Origin: Paramecium pentaurelia
Taxonomy: Eukaryota; Ciliophora; Oligohymenophorea; Peniculida; Parameciidae
Length of the DNA stretch: 64,000 nucleotides
NCBI GenBank assembly: GCA_905183005.1
Contig: CAJJDO010000099.1
Location: 303,768 to 367,767 of the forward strand
Reading direction: 5' to 3'
Positions 13,030 to 26,639 of this stretch are shown piece after piece. The translations under genes were made by a program, and so were the position numbers. The notes below the pieces were generated by a model. It saw only the letters and a program-made list of their open reading frames with translations. It was not told the DNA's origin and did no database searches. The number at the start of each line of letters is the position of its first letter. Position 1 is the first letter of the stretch.

Positions 13030-14180
13030 ATGGCTTGTATTCAACAATACAAAGTTCTTTCAAACATAGGATGTGGATCTGAGCATCTTGTGTATAAGGC
13101 TTAGTTTAATTTAAATTCAGAATTGTATGCTATTAAAATGGAAAAATCTCCTCGACTAGGTCAGTTAGAGAATGAAATAGAAATGCTCTAAAAATTGAAT
13201 GGAGTTGAAGGTGTTCCACAAATAAAATAATTTGGATTAACTTAAGATAAAAAGTAATATTTATATATATTGATTAGATGCTTTTTGATTGTACCATTAC
13301 TTCATAGTAGCTTATTAGATTTATCAAAATCAGGCTCACTTTCTTTACCTCTTATATTGACTATTGGTTTAGGAGTCATTTAAATTTTAGAAAGAGTTCA
13401 TAAAAAAGAAATATTACATCTAGACATTAAACCAGAAAATATCATGCTTTCTCAACAAATATCAAATGATTAAGATGTCTTAAAGCCTGGATTGATTCAG
13501 CTGATTGATTTTGGCTTATCACAGTAATTCATAAAGAACTCAGAAACTTTAAAAGATGTGTTTATTGGATCTTTAAATTTTGCAAGTAGATCTTCACACT
13601 AAGGAAAGCCAATTGGATATAGAGATGACTTAGAAAGTTTATTATATGTATTATGCTACTTAAAAGATTGTAATTAATTTATTTTATAAAGTTAGTGAAA
13701 CTGCCATGGTCAGAGAAGCAATTTTGGGGATTCAAAGAAGTTGATTTAGATAAGATTGGTAACAAAAAGTCATCTTTCTTTAAAACAATTTTATTATAAC
13801 AACAATCTTATCTAAATTTTTAGCCTTTTATGTCTTACATTGATGGATTAAAGCATGATATTATGCCAGATTATAATTTCATCAAAGAGTTATTTACTTT
13901 AATGATTTAAAGAGCCAATCCTTTTTAATCTTCATTAAAATAATGGAGTTAAATAGCATTTTGTACTTCGATTTAAATAAAAACTTTATTGCATGATTCA
14001 GAAAACATAAAAAATTCACTTTAAAATATTCAACAATAATATACAACTGAAGAGATAATCGATGATGAATTTCTTGAAAAAAATATAGTCTTCCTCTCAG
14101 ATGTCATTGGAAATTATACAACAAACTCAATTAAATCTATAAAAGACATCAAATTATAGAAAGTTAACTTTATTATATGA
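13030..14180 (+). CDS. Casein kinase 1-like protein kinase
   Basis: About 366 residues after removing two introns, 13254-13277 (24 nt) and 13670-13695 (26 nt), both GTA...TAG. Both restore the frame and CK1-like sequence. Kinase landmarks: glycine loop IGCGSEHLVYKA (residues 13-24), Lys36 in YAIKME, catalytic loop HLDIKPEN (122-129), Asp152-Phe-Gly, then GSLNFASRSSH and GYRDDLESLLYVLCYL, which match the CK1 signature regions, and LPWSEKQFWGF in the C-lobe. The catalytic-loop Arg of HRD is Leu here; Asp124 and Asn129 are kept, so activity is possible but the dependence on activation-loop phosphate may differ. The C-terminal 100 residues are Gln-rich and unconserved. The predicted role is cytosolic Ser/Thr phosphorylation; substrates are unknown. 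Confidence 0.88.
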
Positions 14181-15544
14181 TTCTTATGAAATAAAACTTA
14201 AATATTAATATTAATATTTTCATATTCTATATTATTGTTTCAATTAATTAAGACACTTAATATATTGATCATTGATGATCTTCAAATTGAATTAATTATC
14301 CTATCTCATTATAATAAATCTATTAAAAAAATATTTTTGATAACAAAATTGCTGGAATTTTGTTCATCCTCTCTGCAAAATCAAATGGAATTATTTCAAT
14401 TACAAATATTTAAATAATGTTAATAAACTTTACATAAGTTATATATTATGTTTGAAAATAAAATATTAAATGGAAATATATATTTTTTTTTCATTCATAA
14501 CAAATATATTATTAATGGTTTATTCACAAATTACTTAATGATCTACATATTGATTATCTAGAAATATATTATAATATAATAAATTTAAACTGTTGAAAAT
14601 TGATAAGAATGGATGAATTATTTATTTTTGAACTAATAACTATTTTCAAAGAGAAAATGGAAAATATTCTTTTTGGATTAGAATTCTTCATTCTTTAATT
14701 TTTGAAGCAAAAATAACAAATAAAACCTAACAATATATGATTATCCTAAACATATACATTATTTTTTCAACAATTATATCAATCACTTACAAGAGTTCAA
14801 TTTTTTGTTTAGTTTTCCCGAGTCATTCATTTTTGGAAAATGGATAACTTTTTATTTCCACAACATCCTAATTACATTATATATATTTGTCTAACAGGAT
14901 TTACAGAAATTGTAGTATTTTGAATTAACTTTTAACAAAATATATAAATTCTGTATAAGTTAAAATTTTTAATGAATTTTATTGAGTACTATAATTTGTA
15001 AAGAGTATTGATAAATGGCAATTTATAGTGGTCTTTGAAAAATGGATTGTCACAAATAAGAAATGAATTAAAGAGTGCAAATATTGTAGAATCATCAATA
15101 AAAGTTATAAATGTCTTAAGATTTTATTATAATAATATAATGTGAATGTGTAGAAAGAATTATTTTATATATTTAACATTTTTAAAGCGTCTAACTACAT
15201 TTAAATGATACACTGGAAATATACATTAAATTTTACTTGTAAGGAATAGGATAATTTTTTCTATCTTTTTTAACTTAAAATAATGAGAACTCATTATACT
15301 ATATTACAATTTCAATTATTAGTTTTGCTAAAATAAATCATTAATCTAACATAATTTATGATCACAATAATAGTGTATTCATTTTATACGTTTAAATGAT
15401 TACTGAGTTACTAGAAGTAATTTCAGATTCTATTAAGGATTATTTATAAAAATAAAATAAATTATATTATTAATATTTAAATAATGGAATACCTGATTGA
15501 ATTATATTAAGTAATTAATGATGAATTGATCTTAAAATAGATAA
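14181..15544. other. Gene-poor stretch
   Basis: AT-rich with many short direct and inverted runs. A 60-codon standard-code open frame at 14235-14417 has no recognisable motif and I do not call it. Confidence 0.4.
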
Positions 15545-16024
15545 GGATATAATATAATAATTATCATTCTTCAAGATTCTACTAAAGCAATTGAAATTTA
15601 GTATATTTCTTGTGAGTATTACATTGATGTGACCAATATTAAATTATAAATTCTAAAAATTCTAGACTTTTAGATTTCTAATAAAATTGATCCCAATTTC
15701 AATGATCTAAACATAAAATAGTCTAAATCTTAAGAGATTTAGTATAATCTTAAATTGACATAAAGCTCAATCTAAATTAATAAATGAGCTTTATAATAAA
15801 AGCAAAATATACCTTTATTTTTGATTGATAAGGCTATGAAGTTTGAATCTTAGAACTTTGATGCAATCTCCTAAGAAATATTGTTATAATATGAAAAGTA
15901 CGAAATAAGGTTTAACTTTTAATTGCACATTTATTAAACACTTAATTCTATAGGAGTAATTGCTAAAGCTTGTTATGAAATCAAAGAATAAGGATTAACT
16001 CTAAGTTTCACCTTCTTTAGCTGA
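15545..16024 (+). pseudogene. Unidentified coding relic with one internal TGA
   Basis: A 159-codon block in one ciliate-code frame is broken only by TGA at 15785-15787. It includes NKIDPNFNDLNIKQSKSQEI before the break and QNIPLFLIDKAMKFESQNFD plus SIGVIAKACYEIKEQG after it. The charged helical composition looks coding, and the two halves share one frame, so a single TGG- or TAA/TAG-to-TGA change would explain the interruption. No family recognised. No start codon or intron structure can be assigned. Confidence 0.35.
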
Positions 16025-19000
16025 TTTCTTTAGCTTATTTTGAATAAATATATTTAATAATCAAATCTTTTTAACTATATTAAGAATTCTTGAATATTAT
16101 TTATATTTATAATAAGAAACTGTGAAATTACGTATAATTATTTTTGGAAAAATTCCTTAAACCTCATGATCAAAGATCTAATAGATTAATAATATCTAAT
16201 AATATGATTTAATTATATTTCAAGACTTAATACTCAAATGACTTTTATTTAACTCATTACTATCTCTTTAATTTAATAATCAATATATTTTGATCGAGGG
16301 CAATCTTATATTAGATATTTCTTTAATTCAAAAGATAAGTAAAATACAATCTAATAAATTATTTGCATCTTAATTTTGCTATCCTTCATTATCATATTGT
16401 TATAGTTTATAAAATAATCAAATTTTTTTTCTTTAAAATATAAATCTTTAGATTATGTAAAAATGCTATATTATTTTAAGTAATTTAAATGAACAACATT
16501 TATAACTTAAATACTTATACAATATCTATTTTGTAAATTGAAAAGAAGAATTAAGAATAAAAATATTTGCCATCTACATAATTAGAGATAATGATTTAAA
16601 TTAAATAATACTAATGACATAAAGAATCAAATTAAATTTTTAATTCATTCTTATTAGATTTCTAAGATCCTTATAATTGGTGAGATATCTAGGACTAGAT
16701 TTTATGTTCTTAAATTCTTTACTGTTGTATTTTTTTAATTAAATAATCAACTTTTGTTGTATTTCTCATCTTTCTTATATTAAGATTACTTTCATTTCAA
16801 AAAAAGAATCTGCTCTATCTAATCACCATTTTGACATATTTCTCTTAAATTAAAATTTACTATTGATTATAAGCAGGAATTTAGGACTTTCAAAAGGAGA
16901 TCTCTAAAATGATGATAATAAAATAATAAAGTAAAGAAAATATGATAGATCTGATTATCTAAATAAATAAAAACAAATGCTATTTTAATAATGTTGTAAG
17001 TGTTTCAACAAATATAAGAACCATTATCATAAGAAAATGATTATATCTTCAATGATAACTGTAGTAGATCAGAACTTAGTCTCACTCTATATAATTAAGC
17101 TATTGTTATCGTTATTTCAGGCTTGTTAAAATTTTATAAGAAAAATTTATCATCATAAATTAAGTATAAAAAAATTAAAGCCAAAAGCTGGATGTTTTAT
17201 TTACATAAAATAATTTTGAGTATTTATCACTTTTAATCAATTTTAGTTTACTATTCATTGTGTTATCAAATTCCTAATTAATAATTTTATAAAATAACCA
17301 TTAATCAATTAATTGGTGATTTGATATAATGATAATATCAATAATATTTGCCATTTATTAATTTATTTTTATTTAAATCATTTGATTTTTAATAATTAAT
17401 ACAAATGGATGCAGTATTATTAAATTACTAAATCAATTTAGTTTTTTAGTTTTATATCCTATTATGATCATTAAACATTGTTCACTATTTATATGTATAT
17501 TGAAGTTTAAGCATTTGATATAATAATATTGCATTTATATTTTTATAAATAATTTTTAACTAATGAAACTAAAGGAAATAAATTATAAAATTCCTTATTC
17601 TAGCATTAGGTTCCTAAAAAATTGAATCATAAGAATAGGCGAATATTCTTAACAAATCTCATCAAGTTTCAATTACTTTTTTGCCCTTAAAAGTAATTGA
17701 TTCTCAAATTTTAGGAGTGGTTTTAAATATAATGAAATAAATTTATATGAAATATCTTTAAAAATAATCATTTTGATTAGATAAATATTAAAAATAAATT
17801 ATTACAAATTCAAATTTTCAAGTTGCACATATAGCATTTTAAATTCTAAAAATATGAGAATTATGTTAGTTTTAGAATGCCAAAGCAAATTTAATTTGAT
17901 CAGTGATTATCTACTTCCATTTTCAAAGGCTATTTATAATAATCTTGTGAATGATTATTCAGGCGGATTTTAATATAAATCAACCTTATTTCTTTACATT
18001 ATTTTGAGATTTAAACAAATAAACTATTATTCATAAGATAAATAATTTTATTCATCATTAAATATTTATATACAAAAAATATGAATGATTGAAAACAGGT
18101 TACTAATTATTGATAGAATAATATATAGAAAATTTTGAATGGTCCTCTAAAATACAAGATGATAATACTTATTTTCAGGATTATGACAATGATTCTTGCT
18201 CTAATTATTAGATACAGTATTTTATGAATTGATGATTGATTATGATGAAAACAATTACCAAAAATTTGTTTGGTATTACTCAAATAATTTTGTAGTCGGG
18301 TTTTTTTACTAATTCTTAGTCTATGACTTTTAAATTTGAATTTAAAGTAGATAAGTGAAACTAAACCCATTGTTTATTTTTTTTTGGAATAAAGTCCATT
18401 AAGAATCTTAGTATTAAATATTTTTAATTTTTGGTTCATAAATAGTAGCTCTCTTATATAATAGAAAATACTAAGTCATATTAATCTTAAAATGAAATAT
18501 CTTAAATTAAAATCTCGATTAATTTTAACTTTCATAATTAGGGAAATTATGAAAACAGAACATCTTTTGAAAAATAATATTAATAGTAAATTCATAAATG
18601 AAATTGAACACTTTTTTTGATAATCTTAATGAATTCCCAAATAGTATAAACGATAAACTTCTTACATTTTATTCCTAAAATTCTTCATTTTAGGTAGACA
18701 TCTATAATAAAGATTTTGTAAAAAATATTAATATTGAACATTATTCAGAGCTAAAACTATATAATTTTAATAGAATAGAGAATATTTGGAATAGTATAAG
18801 ATTTAGAAATTCATGCACTAAAAATACTAGTAATAAAGATTTATTGTTTTTGTAAATTAATTTTAATTAAATCCTCAAAATTTGTTTTATAACAAGAAAA
18901 ATATTAATTAAAATTATATTCTCTAAGAGTGAACTAATCGATGCAAAAGTAGTCTGAAAGAAAATGTTGAATGGTAGATAAAAAGTCTAATGGAAATAAA

Positions 19001-21504
19001 ACCTTCAATGAGTTGAATTATAAAAAGATTTTTATCAAAATTTAAATTTAGATTTAAGAAAAGTCACAATTATAATGGTTGTAACTCCTATTCGAAAAAT
19101 TAAATAAACATTAATTAAGAAATCATATGAAATATTTTTTAATCATAAACACTAAATAGTATTTATAAATCTTATTAATAAAATTTGATGAAATTAGAAA
19201 TTAGTTTTCAATCTCAAAAAAGAAACTATTGTATTCAAGTAGTATTAAAAAGAATAATTTTGATTGCATCACAAGAAATTTAAGAATATCTATTTAATAA
19301 TCCTATAGTTTAAAATGCACATCTAAATATTATAGTACAAATATCCAGAAGTACATTCTTGATATCATTAAATAACAGAGTTGGTTCAAATAGATTATGG
19401 ATAAGATTAATGTTCAATATTTGAGTTTATAGTTTATTTATGTTTTTGAAAGATAATTTATTATTTGATAATAAATTTTATTATTGTTGTACACTAAATA
19501 TCTTTTGTCAATTAATATTTTAATTTTTTAATTTGAAAGATTAAATAACTATCAAATATTTTTCTATAAAAATTCAAGTCAGACAAGATATAAGATAAAC
19601 CAAAAAGAGAAGAGATACAAGATCATTATATTTAATCTAACCATTACTAAAATAAGAATGATTCTTTTTTATGCTTTCTATTTTTCGAATCATTAGCTCT
19701 TTTTAATTTTTTAAAAACTTACATTCCTAAGGAATATGCTTTATAAATTATTTCTAATGGAAATATTATGAATATTAGGTTCATCTAAATATTATCGTAT
19801 AAACAATTTCAATTTGATATAAATCATCACTTATCAAATATCAGAATAATCATAAAGAATTTAGAATTTAGGAAATGGAATAAGTTTGGATATATGAGAA
19901 AAATACAAATAATAATAAGGGATAGTTATTTATCATTTTTGTTAATATTTTATAAAAGAGGTAATCCTCTTATGATTCTTGTATAAAATTGAATCACAAC
20001 TAAGAGAATAAAAGAATTAGAAAATAGATATCTATGGTAGAATTACATTTTTAGTTATTCATAAATTTTAAACCATTTCTTCCAAAATCAAAGAAAGACA
20101 AATCTAGTTATATAAAACTTTTTTTTTTTAATTCTGGTTATTCTTTTAAGATTAATTTTATTCTCTTTTGATGGTAATATATATTGTTATACATATATAA
20201 TCTAACAAAGAAGTAGATATATGATTTCTTTTATAGAGTTCATTAGGGATAATTATTAGTTTATTCTTCTTTTATATTTACTAAGCATAATTTATTGAGG
20301 ATTTGGAAACAAGAATAAGAATAATGATGATCTTTAGAATAAGGAAAAAACTCCTTTTAAAGTAAATAAAGGATATTTATATAAGCAGATGAAGTTACAA
20401 CCACTTATAGTAATACTAATAAAGTAATATATTGATCCAGCTAATAAAAATAATTATAAGCCAATATTAAAACATCAAATCATTTGGTTAAATTAAAAAA
20501 ATTGAAGTAATTTATTTTTTAAAGGAAATATTGATCCATATGATACCTAATAATTGTTAGGATTAGATTAATATTAATTTGCTTGAAAGATTGGCAAGTA
20601 TGGCCTTTAATGATATTTTGATATATTAAAACTTGGCAATTTTTATAATAATGAAATTTATATGATTAATAGATCAAAAAAAAATTCATTTTCAATTTTA
20701 TTTGAACTACATATTTATACGAATTTTTATGTAACTAGATTTTAATATATAGAATTTAATGAAATTTCTATAATATCTATAAATGAATAGCAAAATTTTA
20801 GTAGGAAAATTTGAATTATTTAAAAAAGAATACCATATCAAAGAATTACTTGAGTAAAAAAATTGCCTTAAATCTTTATATAAAATATTTCTAAGCAAAT
20901 TATTTTGAAATTACTCTCATGATCTATACTTAGTTAAGTTTAAGCCTTAATCTAACACAATCAAACTTTGAAATCAATCATGAGTTTCAACATTTTGAGA
21001 CCTATCATTAATTTGTTATGATTTGATTAATACTTTAAAAATACTATAACTTATTTACTTATTACCAAAAACAAAATCTAAATCTAAAAAAAAGTGTCCA
21101 GACACTCTTAAATTAATTATAATGAAGTAATCAAACCCACTTTTATATTAGCTATTATTATTAGTACTTTTAATCTAATACTTATTATATAAATATTTAA
21201 GAAATAAGCTTCATTCTATTGAATCGATGTATTTTGAAATCAGAATTGCAGCATTCAGTAATCATAATCTCAGTAAGATCATGCGTAGTTAAATGGGCTA
21301 AATTGTTCCAAAACTTTGAGAAAATATTATCATTTTATCATTGTCATTATGGTATAGAATTACTAAGAGTCTTCATCATATTTTTTAATTTGATTATTTT
21401 ATTTTTAATCATGTAAATAAATAAAAAACTAATACTTAAAAAAGAAAGGTTTAATCAAATTTAATATTGATTTTAAATAATGATACATTGAATATGATGA
21501 TACT
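16025..21504. other. 5.5-kb gene-poor stretch
   Basis: No intact gene found on either strand. Short ciliate-code open blocks recur (for example around 18660-18970 and 19560-19920, plus strand) but none shows a domain. Standard-code frames at 18107-18370 (-), 20707-20898 (-) and 21219-21416 (+) have no recognisable content. Confidence 0.4.
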
Positions 21505-23026
21505 TCATAACTTTGATAATTATTTCTGTATAAAATCCTTCTCATTTGATCCTAATTTCAATGCAGCCATATAAACTTATTTAGCTTCTTCTTTCTTTCC
21601 TAATTCGAATAGTGAATCAGCTATAGTAAAATTTAATAAAGAAATTTTTACCTTTTCTTTTTAATCTTGAGGGATTGATGCAAATAGAAAGAGCTTTATC
21701 ATAACAATCTATAGCATCCTTATATCTTTTTAATTAAATTAGTGAAAAACCTGTATAATAAATTTATTTACCTTTATTGCTCCACGCATTATCATTTTTA
21801 GGATTAATAGAGATTGCTTTGTCATAACACTATATTGCTTCATAATTTTAATTTAAATTTGATAATGCTAATCCTAAATAATAATGTATGCCAATTAATT
21901 ACCCTTATTGATCAGCGCATTATCATTTTTAGGATTAATGGAGATTGCTTTATCATAATACTTTATTGCTTCTTCATTTTTATTTAAATTTTATAATGCA
22001 TTACCTAAATAATAAATTTGTAATAGTTAATTACCCTTATTGTTCCATGAGTAATCATAATTAGGATTAATACTGATGGCTTTGTCATAACACTATATTG
22101 CTTCTTCATTTTTATTTAAATTGTATAATGCTAATCCTTAAAACTAATTTCAACAGTCAATTACCCTTATTGTACCACGCATTATCATAATTAGGATTGA
22201 TGGAGATGGCTATTTCATAACACAATAATGCTTCTTCATTTTTATTTAAATTTTATAATGCTGATCCTAAATAAGAATTCATATTAATTAATTACCCTTA
22301 TTGTTCCATGCATTATCATTTTCAGGATTAATGGAGATTGCTTTGTCATAATACTTTATTGCTTCTTCATATTCATTTATATTATTTAATGCATCACCTA
22401 ATATAAAATGAAAATAATTATACCTTATTTTATTATTCTAACAATATCATCTATATTCATAGGGTTTTCAACTTTAGTGTTCTATTTAATTTCTTCTTTT
22501 TTAATAGGATTTTTTTCAATAGAAGGATATTAATCATCAATTTTATTTTAATCTGATACCATGTTTTTCATTGTATCAAGTATATTATTTAATTATGTTA
22601 TTTGTTTTTCTATTTAAATTAACTGAAAAAGATACATCTGTAATTGTCATTTTCTTTTGAGTAAAATTGTTTTATAATGTTAATTTATGACTTAAAAGTT
22701 AAATAGTCTTGGTTTAAAAGTTGTTGGGCCATTTTTTCTAATTTATTAATTCCCTCATCTAATTTTTTCAATATCTATTCAAAGAATTTCTAATATTGTT
22801 AAGAGATTTCTATGAATTATTTCTTTGAATGATTGGAAATTTGTATGAATTCATCCATAAATTAGATTAGTTTAGAGAATCTAATACAATCATTAAAATG
22901 TTGTGAATGAGTAGTATTTACGCATTGATAACAATACTGAGTTGCATACTAACAATTCTAATTCAAACAAAATCCAATAATTTCTTCATTTTCATGGTTA
23001 AGGTATTTACACTGAAAGTTTTCCAT
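21505..23026 (-). CDS. B-box zinc-finger / TPR repeat protein, seven introns, one frameshift
   Basis: Starts at ATG 23026-23024 and ends at TGA 21507-21505. Residues 6-43 form a zinc-binding B-box-like module, C-x4-H-x8-C-x4-C-x6-C-x2-C-x4-H-x2-H. A coiled-coil-like region of about 100 residues follows, then about seven TPR units (EEAIQCYDKAISINP type). Seven introns: 22423-22398, 22295-22267, 22164-22137, 22034-22005, 21902-21874, 21771-21751, 21651-21621. All are phase 1 and split a Gly or Ala codon at the same point of the repeat. One frame break lies near 22639: the sequence before and after is clearly coding but offset as if one base were missing. This is either a sequencing error or early decay. 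TPR arrays are protein-binding scaffolds; the partner is unknown. The N-terminal box resembles that of the WD40 genes at 46740 and 61603. Confidence 0.82.
21621..22423 (-). repeat. Tandem TPR exon-plus-intron repeat, period about 131 bp
   Basis: Successive introns start 131, 130, 132, 131, 123 and 130 bp apart. Each period is one 102-nt TPR exon plus an intron of 21-31 nt. The middle units are close copies, sharing NLNKNEEAIQCYDKAISINP-like text and introns that mostly begin GTAATT. The array therefore appears to have grown by duplication of a unit that already contained its intron. Confidence 0.85.
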
Positions 23027-25039
23027 AAGAATCTAAAAATTATTTTATTAATAATCTTTATTAATAGAATATCATAAATTTATATTAAAAATCACAATTA
23101 ATATTATTTTATTACACTAATTAAATTGAAATTATAAACTATAATTATATGGATTTAATTATAGAATTTTTCAGATACAACAATGAAAGCAATTATAAAT
23201 CAGCAACAATTGGATTTTAATGTGTAAAATACGTATATATTTTAGTATATATCTTGGACAGTTTATGAAACTTAATATGATAAACTGTTTATATTAATTC
23301 TAGATATAGTCTGGTTAAATAGGAGATATGCTTATGTAGGAATAACTGAATAAAGTTTTAAAATGAAGTGATGTAATAAAAAAATCCATTAGGTTAATAT
23401 TATGTAAATATGAGAAAAAAATTAAAAAATTGCTGATTTTATTTTAATAAATGTTAATTTGAAATCTTTGAAAGAAAGAAATGAAAGAAATTACAATTCA
23501 TGAAATAAAAGAGATTTAAAAATATGATAACTTTATCTCTGAATAAAACTACAAGGTTGATGAATTCATAAGGAATTATTTTTTAATATGTGTTATAGAA
23601 TGTATTAATAATCTATTAATTCTTATAAGCAAGCATTTTCTGTAAAATCTTTTCACTCTCAGCATATTATACATATATCTATTATTATCTTGTACACAGC
23701 TTATAATAAATACAAAATTTATAATATTATTTCAAATGTATCTAGTAATTTTTGAGCCAATCTAAAATAAAAAGAATTCAAAAATTGAGATACTTATATA
23801 TTGTACTTTGTTTATTTTCAAAATCAAAAATTAAACTTTTTGAATTAAAATACTAAATTATCTAAAGAATAAATTTTAATAAATTTTTTACATCAGTTTT
23901 GTATAGATTTCAACTTCATATTGTTTATTTTGGAAGTTTGAGTTAAATATATATTCATTGTAAAAGGTCATAAACAAAATATATTACTTGGCAGATTTGT
24001 GAACACTCATTTAAATTATTTTTTTTTAATTACAACAGGTTCATGCTTAATTAAAAAATATAATTTGTATAACATTATTAATTTTCAGGAAATCCTTAAT
24101 TTACCTTTGCAGGCTGAACGAAAAACTTTTGATGGTCCAGAAAGTTCAGTTGTTCTGGTCAAAGTTAAAATCTTTGTTGAGGACGAATCAACTATAATTA
24201 TAATTATTCCGATGAATATTTATAGAATGAGTTTTGGAATTCTTATATTATTTATCATAAACTCCACATCAGAAATTGACTTAATGTGAACTCTTTTTGT
24301 TCATAGCCTAACATTAGTTCCTCTTTGAATATTTTATTATTCTAAAGAATCTATTTTTATTAATTTTTCCTATCCTTTTATTGTTACCAAATTAAGTTTC
24401 TTAAGAAGTCTCACTAAAAAGGCTTATAACACAGGGGAGATTATATCTTTTTGTTATTAATATTTTATAAGATCAATCTACAATTATCTAGACTTTTACA
24501 TTGAAAAATATAACCATTTTCGAGTTTAATATTTTTGTAATTAAAGCTTATGAATCTATCTGCTTTTATTAATAATCAAAATGATTAAGTGAATCGATTT
24601 TCCTTAATTATTAGGTAAAAATAAGTCAAGTGAAACTAAAAGCGAATTGGGAAAGAACTATGAAGAATTTATGTAAATTTTGCTATATATATTATCATGG
24701 CTGTCTATTTAATTTTTTTATTATTAGTGACAACGTTTCAAGCATCTAAACCATTTTAATAATTGTAAAAATTATCTTTCCTATTTAAATTACAAAATAA
24801 AATAATTGTAGGTAATCAAAAAATAAATTAATTTAAGTCGAAAAATTTATGAGGATCAGATTTTAATAAGCTCTTGATCTAAGAGATTCTCTCTCTTGCC
24901 TTTTAGCTCTTAATTTAGTCTTAGCTTGAAGGAGAAAATTTTTGGTCTTCCAGGTTAATTCTAATTTTGGAAATAGATGCAAAGTAAGTACCCCCAATTT
25001 ATTTTTAATTTGCTATCTGAAAAGTGTTTGGGGTTTGGG
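23027..25039. other. Gene-poor stretch with a slightly GC-richer patch
   Basis: No supported gene. A 96-codon standard-code frame (23999-24289, +) contains a GC-richer patch (about 24110-24190) and several ...TTTTCAG/TTGCAG strings resembling acceptors, but no domain. The last 100 bases before the gap (T/C-rich, then G-rich) are also unlike the surroundings. Confidence 0.35.
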
Positions 25040-25603
25040 NNNNNNNNNNNNNNNNNNNNNNNNNNNNNNNNNNNNNNNNNNNNNNNNNNNNNNNNNNNNN
25101 NNNNNNNNNNNNNNNNNNNNNNNNNNNNNNNNNNNNNNNNNNNNNNNNNNNNNNNNNNNNNNNNNNNNNNNNNNNNNNNNNNNNNNNNNNNNNNNNNNNN
25201 NNNNNNNNNNNNNNNNNNNNNNNNNNNNNNNNNNNNNNNNNNNNNNNNNNNNNNNNNNNNNNNNNNNNNNNNNNNNNNNNNNNNNNNNNNNNNNNNNNNN
25301 NNNNNNNNNNNNNNNNNNNNNNNNNNNNNNNNNNNNNNNNNNNNNNNNNNNNNNNNNNNNNNNNNNNNNNNNNNNNNNNNNNNNNNNNNNNNNNNNNNNN
25401 NNNNNNNNNNNNNNNNNNNNNNNNNNNNNNNNNNNNNNNNNNNNNNNNNNNNNNNNNNNNNNNNNNNNNNNNNNNNNNNNNNNNNNNNNNNNNNNNNNNN
25501 NNNNNNNNNNNNNNNNNNNNNNNNNNNNNNNNNNNNNNNNNNNNNNNNNNNNNNNNNNNNNNNNNNNNNNNNNNNNNNNNNNNNNNNNNNNNNNNNNNNN
25601 NNN
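25040..25603. other. Assembly gap (564 N)
   Basis: Run of N. Confidence 0.99.
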
Positions 25604-26639
25604 TAAATAAAATTTTTAATATATGCATTTATAATTTAATCCACTATTAAATATTAAAGTTATTTAAATTGTATGAATTATTAATTCTGAATTAAAAAAA
25701 CTTAAATAACAAATATCTTTAATACTTTAAGAGGATAATGTTGCCATAGTTTCAATGTCCGCATATTTTAGTATCAATTTGAAGGTATTTTGTGTTCCCA
25801 AAAGGAAAAGACAGCAATAACAGAAGACCATTTATTAAAAGTCATAACAAAAAGGTCTATAAAATGAAGCACTCTGATTTATGGATTTCCTTTTAATTGA
25901 TATATATTGGCGAGCCAAAACAATGGGAATTGACCAATTTGACCTTCCTAATAAATATTGGTTAATGCATATTTCACACTAAAATTTGGATCATTTAATC
26001 ATTAATACATCAATTAGAAGATCAAAATAATAAGTGAATGATGATCATTCTATTGATTATAATAGTATTTTAATTAATAAAGTTTATTAATAAAGAATAG
26101 ACAAAATTATTACAAATGATGAAAATAATGAAATATTTTGGGAGGTTTAAAAAATTCAATGAATGCAAAAGTTTTCTAATAAAATTGAAATTATCATTTG
26201 GTAGAGAGTTAAATAAAAAAAGAAATCTACAATCATTTTAATTATAATAGATGTTGATTTATTTAATAATGAAAATAATCAAATTATATTTAATTGTTTA
26301 TTAAATGATATAAATTAGTTAGTGCAAAATTAATATAAGCAATTTAATTTAAAAAATAGAAAATTAATTTATTCCTAATTCTATATTAATTACTTTCATA
26401 AAAATTTATTGATTTTTATTGCTTTCACTATTTAAGGAAAATTGTTAGAATAACTAATATATAGATAAATGAAAAAGCATTTTGCTCTTAATCCTTTAAT
26501 AATATAGCAAACTTTAACCTTTGTTTTTTACATTCAAAAATTAAATATTTTTAATATATATTATCAACTTTAAAGAATTACTTCATCTTTTTTAAATTAT
26601 CTTAATTTATTCTGTCATACTCTTTTTATTGCCAAATAA
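25604..26639. other. Stretch downstream of the LINE relic
   Basis: No intact gene. The plus strand has ciliate-code open blocks around 25780-26030 (including MKHSDLWISFQLIYIGEPK) and 26100-26460 that look weakly coding. They could be the remains of another element or of the flank into which the LINE inserted. Confidence 0.3.
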
